Assembly: GCA_001599755.1 (NCBI GenBank)
Contig: BCHX01000001.1
Location: 1,302,001 to 1,366,000, forward strand
DNA from: Gliomastix tumulicola
Lineage: Eukaryota; Ascomycota; Sordariomycetes; Hypocreales; Bionectriaceae
DNA: 64,000 bases
Direction: 5' to 3'
A program made the position numbers and the translations under genes. The notes under the pieces are model-generated. The model did not search any database, was not told where the DNA came from, and saw only the letters and a list, made by a program, of their open reading frames with translations. Below are positions 10,249-19,593 of this stretch, piece after piece (the stretch's first letter is position 1; each line of letters opens with the position of its first letter).

Positions 10249-12711
10249 TTACAAGAGCTCACCCATCGACGGCTCAGCGATTCCTTCGTGGTCGTTGAAT
10301 CGCTTGTATGCTGCTCGGTACTATTACAGGCGCGTCAGGATAAGGGAACACAATAGGCAACAGTCGGCTGGGACTTACCTGGAAGAAAAAGTTGAGAATC
10401 AGTGCTGCCATCAAGGCAAAGCTAATCACCATAGGTCCAATCATGTTGTCAAAGTCCTTGCCGCTGCGCTCCAGAATCATGCTGCGGCGCGTCTGCATCG
10501 TGGTGTACCCCCAGAAGCCCGCAAACGCGGCGATGGCGATATAGATGACACCCATGACCTCGGCGATGAGGTTCTCTCCGGCCGCGGAGTACAGCGCGAG
10601 GGCCAGGCTGCCCTGCAGGATGCAGATGTGCTGCCACTTGAGGAACGTCCGCTCGTTGGCGAGCCACACCTTGGGCTCGACTTTGATCTCGCCCGAGTTC
10701 TTGATCCACGACTCTGGCTTCACAACGCCCTCGGGAAGCTGCACCTGCTGCTGCTGCTGCCGCTCCCGCTTTGCCTTCGAGTATTTGGACAGCGAGAAGC
10801 TGGGGATAACTGATGAGAGCGTACCGTAGCCCTGTGCCTGCTGCTCCAGGGCACCGGCGCCACTGCTGCTGCTCTCGCCAACCTCGACCGACTGTCTGCT
10901 CCTGCTGGCTAGGGACTGTAGAGACTGGCGATTTGCGTCTGCCGCCATTCTTTCCGCCAGGTAGGACTTGCCCACTGGAGAGCTTTGGGCAGCCATATAG
11001 GAAGATGACTTGGCGCCTATCAAGCTGCCAACTGCCATAGCGTCGTCCGCCCGCTGGGAACGGCGCTTCTCCTCTTCCTCGAATGCCTTCTGTGGGTCCT
11101 TTCGGATATCCGTCTCGAGGTCGCTCAGCCAGAAGGGCAGGTTGTTAACATGGTCGTCGAATAAAGATGCCACACCATGCACGAACTTCGAAAATCGAGG
11201 GACCGGGTGGAGTAGGTACGAAGAAGTCAGGTCTTCGATCCAGGTCGGTCGCTTGCGAGAGCCATCCTCCTTGAGCTTGATCTCCAGCACAGCGTATGGG
11301 AACTTGGAGACCTCGCTCTGGTTGATGTTCTTGAAAGGGTACGTCATGTTGCTGTTGTCGATATCAGTGCGGTGCCACTCGTCGGGGTCGCGGCACGGTC
11401 GGCTCCTGTCGAGTGTGTCTTCCCGGATGAGGGCAAGGTCCGTATCGATGGAAATTCGCACGCGATCGTCTGCGGGCTTCTGGAACGCCGTTCGCACGTA
11501 GTTGGCCCTGAGAACAGGGGACAGCTTCTTCTGCTGGACCACGTCGCGGATCTTGTTCACCGTCGCCTTGAAGCTCTCAATCTGCTCAGCCGGCTGACCC
11601 TGTCTCTCCATTTTCTGGACCGACCGCTCCATGAAATACTCGCCATCCAGAAATAGCTTGACCCATTTATCTTTGATGGTAAACTTGGCCTCGGTGCTGT
11701 TGCCATTGGCATCGGCCGTCTTCTGCTCGACAAAGATCTCTGGGCGAGTACTCAGCTGACCGTACCAGCGTAGGCGCAGCGAGGATGCTTCGGTCTGGCG
11801 CTCGACCTTTTCCGAGTAGAGCTCGAAGTTCTTGTTGTCAAAGTAAAGGGATGTGACGGCGGGGGAGTCGTCTCCGTCCAGCTCGCGTGCGGACTGCTCG
11901 GCATAAACCAGGGAAGGGAGGTGTCGAAGGATCAGCGTCTTGACTTCGAGGAGGTTATCGGGATGCACCCAGACTGCGACCCAAACATGTTAGCTTCCCC
12001 ATCCAAAAAAAAAAAACAGCACTCAACACCAATGGCACACGTACACTTCTGAGCCGTATATCTCTCGCCCTTGTATGTCTCTCCGTGGCGGTCGAGCTCC
12101 AGGAGTGACTGATCGGCGGCACCTTCACCTTCGAGCTGCTGTCGAATAGCAAAGTACATAATAGACAGCTTGTTGAGGAGCGGCGAGTAGCCTTGCTCTG
12201 AGTTGAAGGGTCGCTGGGCAAGGCTGAGCTGCATCATCGGCCGCACCTTGTATCGACCGCCCCTCTTCCTGTCGTGCTTCTTGACAATCTTGAGGAAGCC
12301 CGTGTAGTTGATGCTGCTGTACTTCTTGAGCTCCTTGACCTCGTTCGTGATGCTATCGAGCTCCGTCTCAAGCTCCTTGAGCCTGGACACGGAGATCTCC
12401 CCGGGAGGGGCGGGCTTCTGGCCATCCTCGCCCTCCGCAGCGGGAGGCGCGAGCTCCTTGAGCTTGTCAAAGGTGTCGTTGACCCGCTGCCTCAGGCTGT
12501 CGACCGTCTCCTGCTGGAACTGGGCGACCTTCTCGAGCTGGACGTTGAAGATCTCCTCGCAGAAGCGGTTCTCGTCGTCCTCGGTCCATGACTCGTCGTC
12601 GTCGTTGCCGGACTTGTCCTCGCGCAGGAGGTTCTTGAGCTTGGCGTAGTCGATGTACTTGTCCTTCCAAGGCGCGTAGACGGCCTTGCCGAGGGTCCTG
12701 CCGAATCGCAT
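10249..12711 (-). CDS. Vacuolar transporter chaperone subunit, Vtc2/Vtc3 type (SPX-VTC-DUF202)
   Basis: This is a subunit of the VTC complex, which makes polyphosphate from ATP and moves it into the vacuole under inositol-pyrophosphate control. The model is complement(join(10249..10320,10379..11973,12045..12711)), 777 aa. An SPX domain covers about 1-190 (MRFGRTLGKAVYAPWKDKYI). The catalytic-fold tunnel domain is about 230-520 (WVHPDNLLEVKTLILRHLP; RLRWYGQL; VEQKT; RTAFQ; YAVLEIKL; PVPRFSKFVHG). A linker is followed by a DUF202 membrane domain with three spans at about 660-755. The SPX start and the ETDIRKDP-type region resemble yeast Vtc2/Vtc3 more than Vtc4. Intron 1 joins AQK to FWVHP. The last exon codes a 23-residue tail (YRAAYKRFNDHEG...). 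Subfamily assignment is from memory of the yeast proteins and is less sure than the family. Confidence 0.9.
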
Positions 12712-13967
12712 GGCAGGCGAGCGGGTTGCTTGTTCGGGGTGCCTGTGGTGGAGGGATGGATGGGGGTAATCGAAGGGATCGCAGGGACTCGAGATTCGTA
12801 TGGCGGAGCTACTTCGAACTGCGCATGACAAAGGAAACGGATCAATTAGGCTGTCGCAGATCGTATACGCTGCAATTGGGCCAGAGAGTTGTCGTATCGG
12901 ACGAGAAGTAGAGTTTTCAGAGCTTCGGACGGGGGAGGAGAAGCGAAGCTTTGGACGCAGGACGAGAACGAGAAAAGGCTGGGCTGGTTTCAGTGGAGGC
13001 TGGCCAGCAGCTGGAGGTACCTGCCAAAGTACCGATGAGGTCACCCCCACATCTGCAATCCAGAATCCAGACCAGGGTGCCGCCGCTGCAGAATGCTCCA
13101 GGCGGTCATTGCCCCACCTCAGCTGCAATTCCAGCGCATGAGACGCTGCCTTCAGCAGCAAGGGGCCTTGTTCAGTGGTATTTCGGAGATGCCATTAGTG
13201 ATGCTCATGAAGTCAATGTCTGTTCTCTGCCTCTCTCTTCCTCGACACTTACTAACCGGACGTGATTCGTCTTAGAAGGAACATTTTTGTGCAACCACAC
13301 TGACAGCTAGCCCATTCGACGCACCTGTCCTATCAGTCTCCCACGTGCAAGAAGCATTGCTCGATACGGCGTAGTGGCCGGACCAAGCCTGGTAGCCTCT
13401 TCACTAACAGCTATCGAGGCTTCAGAGGGGCACAGAGAGAGCCCACAGCACACAACCTCTCTTGTGTCTGTCACCGTGCAACTCGGACTGAGAAACCGGC
13501 CAATTGTGACTATTGGCCGACGATCCGTTTTGCTGAAAATATTTGCAGCAGGCTCTTATTTGGAGCTTGCGTAGTCAAACGGTGATTGATTGAAGATATC
13601 TAGGGCTTGCTGCTAACTAAAATTGTCCCGGCTCACCATCGTATCTTTCCACTCGGATTTTCGTCATACGGGCACCTGCACATTAAAGCTGAGACGACAC
13701 TCTCTACATGCAAGATATGCTGGATAAAGGCGATCCGGTATCAATCGCCTGGGCTGAATCTCGACTGAGAGAACTAGGATAGAAACTCATCATTTGCTAT
13801 GCCTACTTACTTACTTATACAGCTCTACTGATGACTCTACCTAACATGGTGAAGACTCAATAACGCCACAGTACGACACTTGAAAAAAAAACAAGGCGTG
13901 CATGCAGAGGAGAGATATAAATTCAATGCTCTATGCTGCTCACCAAACGCGCTTCCCTAAGCATAAA
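12712..13967. other. Intergenic: VTC promoter / 3' side of the fusion gene
   Basis: I see no gene in 1.26 kb. The sequence next to 12711 is the VTC gene promoter. The rest up to 13967 is less GC-rich, with short scattered stops in all frames. This is the left border of the metabolic island. Confidence 0.55.
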
Positions 13968-16900
13968 CTAAAGCCACTCAGGCTTATCCGACCCCAAGGG
14001 CTTCGGCATGACCGCCCAGCCAACGTCAGCCCCCTCGATCGAAGCGCTGTGCTTCACCGCCAGCATCGGCCCGAAGCCCGTCGGCTTCGTCTCGTACAAC
14101 TCCTCGGGCACGTCCGCGGGCTTCTCGTAGTCGCGGATGCCGTCGAAGCCCGACGTCCCCGGGTACTGGCCCAGGCTGCGCAGGTACTTCATCGCACCGG
14201 CAAGCGAGACGTCGACGCGCCACGAGCCGCCCAGCACGGCACGCTTGTACAGCGCGACGATGACGCCCGTGGCTAGGAAGTAGCCGCCTGCGTGGTCGAG
14301 TGCCTGGCAGGGCGTGGGACGCGCGGGCTCGCCCTTGCCAGCGTGCTCCGCCTCGGAGATGTTCATGCCGGAGCAGGTCTGGACGAGGGAGTCGAAGCCG
14401 CGGCGGCCGGACCAGGGGCCCCGGGGCCCAAAGGCGGACATGTTGGCGATGATAAGCGTCGGGTTGATCTTGAGGAGCTCCTCCGGGTTCAGGCCGTACG
14501 CGGCGAGACTGCCGGGGCGGAAGCCCTGGATGAAGACGTCGGCGGTGCGCAGGAGCTCGATGAGCTTCGCCTTGTCGGCCGGGTTCTTGACGTCGAGGTG
14601 TACCGTGCGCTTGCCGCGGCCAAAGTCTCGGTCCATGGTAGGCAGGTCGGGCAGGTTCGGCGATGTCACCCACAGGACGTCGGCGCCGTGGGCAGCGAGC
14701 GTCTTGCCCGCCAGCGGAGCAGCGATGACACGGCTCATCTCGACGACGCGAAGACCCTTGAGAGACGGGCCGCTGCCCCAGGGCATCCAGTGAGGGAGGC
14801 CCTTGGGTCCGGGGAGGAGCTGGTTTACATCGATGGGGAAGGTGCTGAGAGCCTTGGACTGCGGCAGAGCGTCCCACTGCTGGTAGGTACGGGCGGCGTA
14901 AGTGGCGAGCTTGGCCTCGAGGGACGCCGTCTCGAGGTCGATGGCGGCCCAGGAGGCAATCTTTTCCGAGAGCTGTGCGCGGGTCGTGCCCTCTGAGAGA
15001 CCCGGGAGGCCGACGAGGTTCAGACTACCATTCGCATGGTTGGGAAACGAGTCATGCACGCGCACGTAGCCGTCGCTCGTCCTGTGTAGACCGCCGATGG
15101 GGCCCCAGGGTGACGGCGTGGGCTTGCCGTCGAGGACGTATAGACGCTCCGACTTGTACTCGATGGTGGCGTGGACAAGGGGCACGTGTACCTTGGCGAC
15201 GGCCGGGGTCTCGTCACGGATGGCACGGATCTGGGCGGCGGCGAGGGCTGAGAGGGCGATGGTACTCTGGGCGAGAATGCCCATCTTGTAGGAGGATGGC
15301 AGAGTAGGCTTGGTATGGCCGGGAACTTCCAGAGAGTTCAGAGCCTCAGCAGGAAGGTCGAGGCCCTTCCATACTTCGGAGACAATGTCAGCTGCATTGA
15401 AGGATGTACGGTCAACGCACTCGGCCTCGGGGTAATCCTTGATCGTCTTGTTTATGGAGAGGGACCCGTTGACCTTGGCGTGAACCCCGTTCGTGACACC
15501 GTTGACGACGGCCTTGCCAACGGCAGGGACGACGATATCAAACAGGAGCGCGTGCTGCTGAGTGCCCAGAGTATCCCTCTCGCCGACGCTTCCCTGCGGC
15601 CAGGGGCGCTTGATAGTGGCCTTCCACGCGAGGGCAGGCTCAAAGTACATGTTTGCCAGGATATCCTCGTCCTTGACATGGTACAGCTTCTTAATCGTCT
15701 CATTCGTCAGGACATCAGCCTTCTTAACGCGGTTGAAAGTCTCGACATCATCGAAGATGACGTCAAAGGTCATCTCGAAGGGGCCCGAGTTCTTAGAGCG
15801 CACAATGCGGGCGAGCTGACTGAGCGGCGCCTCTTCGCTAGGGACCGTCTTGGGCACCAGCGGCGTGAGCTCGCCGTTCTCAAGCTCCTTGAACTTCTCG
15901 TCCGTGATAGGTAGGGAGGTCTTGTCAGGAGTGGCCGAGCCTGTTCCAACGGTGTGAATCGTCACCGGGAAGAGCGTCTTCTCCTCGCCCGCGTCGAGGT
16001 CAACAAGGTGGTACAGGCTGAACTTGAAAACGGCACCAGCATCTTGCTCGTGCGGCGAGAGCGGGCTCGCAAAGTTGCCTGTCGTGGCCACCTGACCAGG
16101 GTACGCGAAGTGTAGAATCGACGCACGAGCGTTGTTGGCGATGGTGTAAGAGAGATCGGCCGTCGGGGCGATGACCTCGCCGAGGATGGCAATCTCATGG
16201 GGAGCAGGTGTATCCTGAACGTACTGCGTCGGCTCGAGAGGTCCCATGACGCCATTCTTACCATAGACGTGGTAGATTAGGCGGCACTGCTCAGACTGGT
16301 CCAGCTCGGGGAACAGGTTCTGCGTGTATTTGCGCACCCGCTCGAGGAAGTCGTCGATCTGGCCGATGAGGATGGGATCTCGGATGCCACCGATGAAGAT
16401 GGTGCGGTGGCCGAGGTGCGTCACACCCTCAAGCTTGATCTGATACGGCGATCCGGGGACGAACTTGGCGCCCGAGACCCGGCACGTCTTTGGCGTGATC
16501 TGCTCGTACCTCGCGCCGTCGAGATGCAGGACGCCGCCAGGCCCAGGAAGGCGATCGGGTCTCGTCTTCTCGTAGAGGGTGTGCGCAGCAACGGACTGGG
16601 GCGTACAGCGCTCAGCAGGGGAGAGAGGCGTCAGGTCAAACGAGTCACGACGCATGGTAGCGATGATAGAGCGGCCCTTGGGGAGGGCACAAATACCGCC
16701 ACACTCCAGGATCTTGCCCATGTGCCAGGCAACGTCGGGCAGGACACCCTTCGAGATACAGAAGCCCGCAAAGGGGGCCGGATCGTACGAGCGGCCACCG
16801 AGGATGATATCCGGGTCGTCCCGCAGCGCCTCGAGGTACGGCTCAGCGCCCATCTGCGCAACTACATCGACGGCTCCGTCCACAGCCTCGGCCGTCAGGG

Positions 16901-17354
16901 GCTCGACCGGCCCGCAGGGTCCGACACGACCGGCGCCGATCCTCTGCTTGATGAAGCCCCGGTCGACGCTCGCATCGATGGTGGCCACCTTGAAGCTGTA
17001 GCCGTGCTTATCCGCGATCTCGGTCACGATGCCCAGCATCTCGGCGACGTGCTTCCGGCTGCCGTCGCCGCCGACAGACCCGATGAGCACCTTGATCTTG
17101 TGGTGGAAGGCAGCGGCGAGGATGGGCTCGAGGTCCCGGATGTAGGAGCCCCGGCCGCAGGTCATCTTTCCCATGCCGAGCTTGTAGGGCCCACCGTCCG
17201 TCGAGCCGCTGTCGACGATGATGGCGGCCGGGCGGTACTTCTTGATGCCGTACCAGAATTGGTGCGAGTCGTAGCCGTAGCCGAGCATGGCGTTGGGCGT
17301 GAGGATGGTGAAGGCCTCAGCCTCCGAGGAGGGGGCCTGACTGGGGGGAGACAT
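13968..17354 (-). CDS. AtuA-like (DUF1446) - DUF4387 - CaiB/BaiF CoA-transferase fusion protein
   Basis: This is a single-exon 1128-aa protein with three parts. Residues ~15-460 are an AtuA/DUF1446 domain, the acyclic-terpene-utilisation family (LGYGYDSHQFWYGIKKYRP; GSVGGDGSRKHV; GGRSYDPAPFAGF). Residues ~505-608 match DUF4387 (LARIVRSKNSGPFEMTFDVI; GTQQHALLFDIVVPA). Residues ~685-1128 are a family III CoA-transferase (GLRVVEMSRVIAAPLAGKTL; FIQGFRPGSL; WRVDVSLAG), with the expected catalytic Asp at D1020 in QALDHAGG. Family III enzymes move CoA between organic acids. AtuA and DUF4387 have no settled reaction; in bacteria they commonly occur as separate neighbouring genes. The protein ends in EWL, with no PTS1, and I see no signal peptide, so it is probably cytosolic. 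It is divergently paired with the SMP-30 lactonase. The intron-free length and bacterial-style domains are compatible with transfer, but this is not proven. Confidence 0.9.
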   Translation of the reverse strand: MSPPSQAPSSEAEAFTILTPNAMLGYGYDSHQFWYGIKKYRPAAIIVDSGSTDGGPYKLGMGKMTCGRGSYIRDLEPILAAAFHHKIKVLIGSVGGDGSRKHVAEMLGIVTEIADKHGYSFKVATIDASVDRGFIKQRIGAGRVGPCGPVEPLTAEAVDGAVDVVAQMGAEPYLEALRDDPDIILGGRSYDPAPFAGFCISKGVLPDVAWHMGKILECGGICALPKGRSIIATMRRDSFDLTPLSPAERCTPQSVAAHTLYEKTRPDRLPGPGGVLHLDGARYEQITPKTCRVSGAKFVPGSPYQIKLEGVTHLGHRTIFIGGIRDPILIGQIDDFLERVRKYTQNLFPELDQSEQCRLIYHVYGKNGVMGPLEPTQYVQDTPAPHEIAILGEVIAPTADLSYTIANNARASILHFAYPGQVATTGNFASPLSPHEQDAGAVFKFSLYHLVDLDAGEEKTLFPVTIHTVGTGSATPDKTSLPITDEKFKELENGELTPLVPKTVPSEEAPLSQLARIVRSKNSGPFEMTFDVIFDDVETFNRVKKADVLTNETIKKLYHVKDEDILANMYFEPALAWKATIKRPWPQGSVGERDTLGTQQHALLFDIVVPAVGKAVVNGVTNGVHAKVNGSLSINKTIKDYPEAECVDRTSFNAADIVSEVWKGLDLPAEALNSLEVPGHTKPTLPSSYKMGILAQSTIALSALAAAQIRAIRDETPAVAKVHVPLVHATIEYKSERLYVLDGKPTPSPWGPIGGLHRTSDGYVRVHDSFPNHANGSLNLVGLPGLSEGTTRAQLSEKIASWAAIDLETASLEAKLATYAARTYQQWDALPQSKALSTFPIDVNQLLPGPKGLPHWMPWGSGPSLKGLRVVEMSRVIAAPLAGKTLAAHGADVLWVTSPNLPDLPTMDRDFGRGKRTVHLDVKNPADKAKLIELLRTADVFIQGFRPGSLAAYGLNPEELLKINPTLIIANMSAFGPRGPWSGRRGFDSLVQTCSGMNISEAEHAGKGEPARPTPCQALDHAGGYFLATGVIVALYKRAVLGGSWRVDVSLAGAMKYLRSLGQYPGTSGFDGIRDYEKPADVPEELYETKPTGFGPMLAVKHSASIEGADVGWAVMPKPLGSDKPEWL

Positions 17355-17642
17355 GATGGAAGGCTGTTGGGATGAGAGAATCTTAGTCTGTCATCTCATG
17401 TCGTGAAGCAGTAGTAATATCTTGAGGCAACTCGGGCACATGCCATCGTTTTTAATCATGAGGATGGCATCTCTGCGTGGCCGCGTCCAGCTTCGGTTAC
17501 CGAGTACGGCCGTCGAGATCGGAGCAAAGGTCGTCGTGTCACGGGCGATGATCATCGGCAATTACTGAGACCGATACGAACGAACAGAATATAGTGAATG
17601 ATGACTGATGAGGAGAGATGCCGGTCATGGTTGATTAGTTGT

Positions 17643-17662
17643 GATTCCGGATCCGATTCCGG
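17643..17662. promoter_or_regulatory. GATTCCGG direct repeat, candidate Zn2Cys6 site
   Basis: GATTCCGG occurs at 17643-17650 and again at 17655-17662, with ATCC between, which also creates a CGGATCCG palindrome. CGG/CCG half-sites are the usual targets of Zn2Cys6 regulators, and one such gene lies at 23070-25468. Binding is inference. Confidence 0.3.
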
Positions 17663-17935
17663 CGTCGGCATTCGGTATCTGTTTTGGCTACCCTAGAGCT
17701 GCCTCCTCGAATACCGAGCTGGCTGCCTACACTCCCGTTTTGACGACCACCACTGCCACACTCTCCATGCCTGGAACGCCGCTACTTTCCGACAACGATT
17801 TAATGCGCCATGAACGAGTCTTTTGGCTTGAGTTGCCGTTTCGGATGGAGCATGATCATGCACCGACTACAGCTGGGCTGAGGATCGTCGACACAGGGAC
17901 ATCATGAGCTCCGGCATCCCAGATGGATTGATCGT

Positions 17936-17942
17936 TATAAAG
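17936..17942 (+). promoter_or_regulatory. Candidate TATA box for the lactonase gene
   Basis: TATAAAG lies 26-32 bases upstream of the first in-frame ATG (17968). If it is used, transcription would start near or after that ATG, which favours a downstream start codon (18010 or 18037). Confidence 0.35.
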
Positions 17943-17967
17943 TCCTCATGCCTCGGCCTTTGATAGC

Positions 17968-19362
17968 ATGATATCACAAAACTCAGGGTCAAGAGCATCA
18001 TCCTTATGTATGCAGCAAGCCTTGAAGCAATCCATCATGTCAAGCATCGCACCGACGTTGGCCGCGATGGGCTCCCTCTGGGGAGAGACCGTCATGGCTG
18101 CCAACGCGTCTCTTCCCCCGTCCGTCTACGAGGTGCCCAGCTCGCTGAGAAACGTGTTCCCGGCGGCCAACTTCAACCGCGACGTGACGACGTCTTGGTG
18201 GGAGACGTCCGTCCTCGACGGGCACGATGTGACTGCTGCTTCGGCGGTGACTGTGACTCTTCGTGAGGCGTCCTACATCGTCCTCGACGAGGACATGTAT
18301 CAGGTATGTACTTCCCCGGCTAACGGAGAGACGCGGTAAAGTGACACACCTCCTAACCGAACGGCTCACCAGATCATCGGCTCCGACCCCGAGGCCTACC
18401 CCCCGATCGACAAGATCTTCCAGTTCCCCCCAGCCCCGTCCTTCACCAAACGCATGGTCCACGACGGCACCGTGTACTCTCCCGAGTGCAACTGCATCTT
18501 CTTCGCCGAGCTGCACCCCCCGAAGAAGGGCTTCTCCGCCGACGCCATGCCCTGGGTCTGGCGCGTCAACCTCAACGGCAGCGACGCGACGACCTTCCCC
18601 AAGACGGAGCAGGTCTTCCCGGAGCCGCAGCTGACGGTGCCCAATGGCGCGTACTATCACAACGGCAGCGTGTACTGGGCGCACGAGGGGAACTACACGG
18701 TGCCGGGGGGGATCGTCCGCATGGATCCGTTGACGCTGAAGACGGAGGTTGTCCTGAACAACTTCTTTGGACACCGGTTCAACAGCCCCAATGATGTTGT
18801 CATCACGCGGGCGGGCGTGGCGTATTTCACAGATGGGTACTATGGCTACGAGAACTTCAACGACACGTTGAAGCCCGAGCTGGCGAATGGCGTGTGGCGC
18901 TGGGACATGGTGACGGCCGATCTGCGCATGATCTCCGGCGCCGGCGGCGGCCCCTTCACGAACCCGAACGGCGTGGCGCTCAACAGCGAGGACGACAGGC
19001 TGTACGTGACCAACCGGGGCAACAGCTCCGATAACCCGGCCGGCGGCCGGACCATCTACGAGTTCAAGCTGGACCACCACCCGGACAGCCGCCTTCCGGT
19101 GACCGGGGGTGACGTCTTCGCCTACTCGGACTCGGGATTCCCGGACGGGCTGAAGCTGGATGCCGAGGGAAGGGTCTACGCGGGCGTGACGGGCGGCGTT
19201 CACGTCTTTGACCGCTCGGGCAAGCAGCTCGGTATCATCCGGGTGGCGGACGGGGATGTTGCGGTCAATGTGCAGTGGGTGGACGATTGGCTGTATATCG
19301 CTGGGAGGGAGTGGCTGTATAGAGTGAAGCTCAAGGCAAAGGGAGCACAGCAGTACTTATAA
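17968..19362 (+). CDS. SMP-30/gluconolactonase-like lactonohydrolase
   Basis: This is a six-bladed propeller hydrolase of the SMP-30/gluconolactonase family, which opens sugar or organic-acid lactones using one divalent metal. The model is join(17968..18303,18373..19362), 441 aa from the first ATG. The intron splits at DEDMYQ/IIGSDPEAYP and keeps frame. Typical motifs are FAELHPPKKGF, FNSPNDVVI (metal Asn), FTNPNGVALNSEDDRLYVTN and SGFPDGLKLDAEGRVY (catalytic Asp region). The protein has several N-x-S/T sites, which may mean secretion, but no strong signal peptide is seen. In-frame ATGs at 18010 and 18037 are alternative starts, and the TATA box at 17936 favours one of these (418 aa from 18037). 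It shares a promoter region with the CoA-transferase fusion gene, so joint regulation is likely. The substrate is unknown. Confidence 0.88.
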
Positions 19363-19593
19363 CGATAGACTAGTATAGATGCGCATGTGACTTACACTTA
19401 GAGAAAAGATTCAAATTGTACCAACTTGTTCCTCCATGAACTGCCCAAGGCCTCGATTCGATTCGCCTGTGTCACTGAAGGAGTCTAGCCGTCTTGGAAT
19501 ATCATCCTCCGTAATTTCTGGTCCCTCTTTGCGTGGAAAGTATAACGTAATAGTGGCTTCGTGACTCGTAAATATCTACATGGCCCATGACCC

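Larger units (their letters stand above)
17355..17967. promoter_or_regulatory. Shared divergent promoter of the fusion gene and the lactonase gene
   Basis: These 613 bases separate two divergently transcribed enzyme genes and should hold both promoters. Visible elements are a GATTCCGG direct repeat (17643-17662) and a TATAAAG box (17936-17942) pointing toward the lactonase gene. Confidence 0.6.

Noticed and set aside
18040..19203. 387-codon minus-strand frame
   Set aside because: It is antisense to the SMP-30 gene, whose motifs and intron fit the plus strand.
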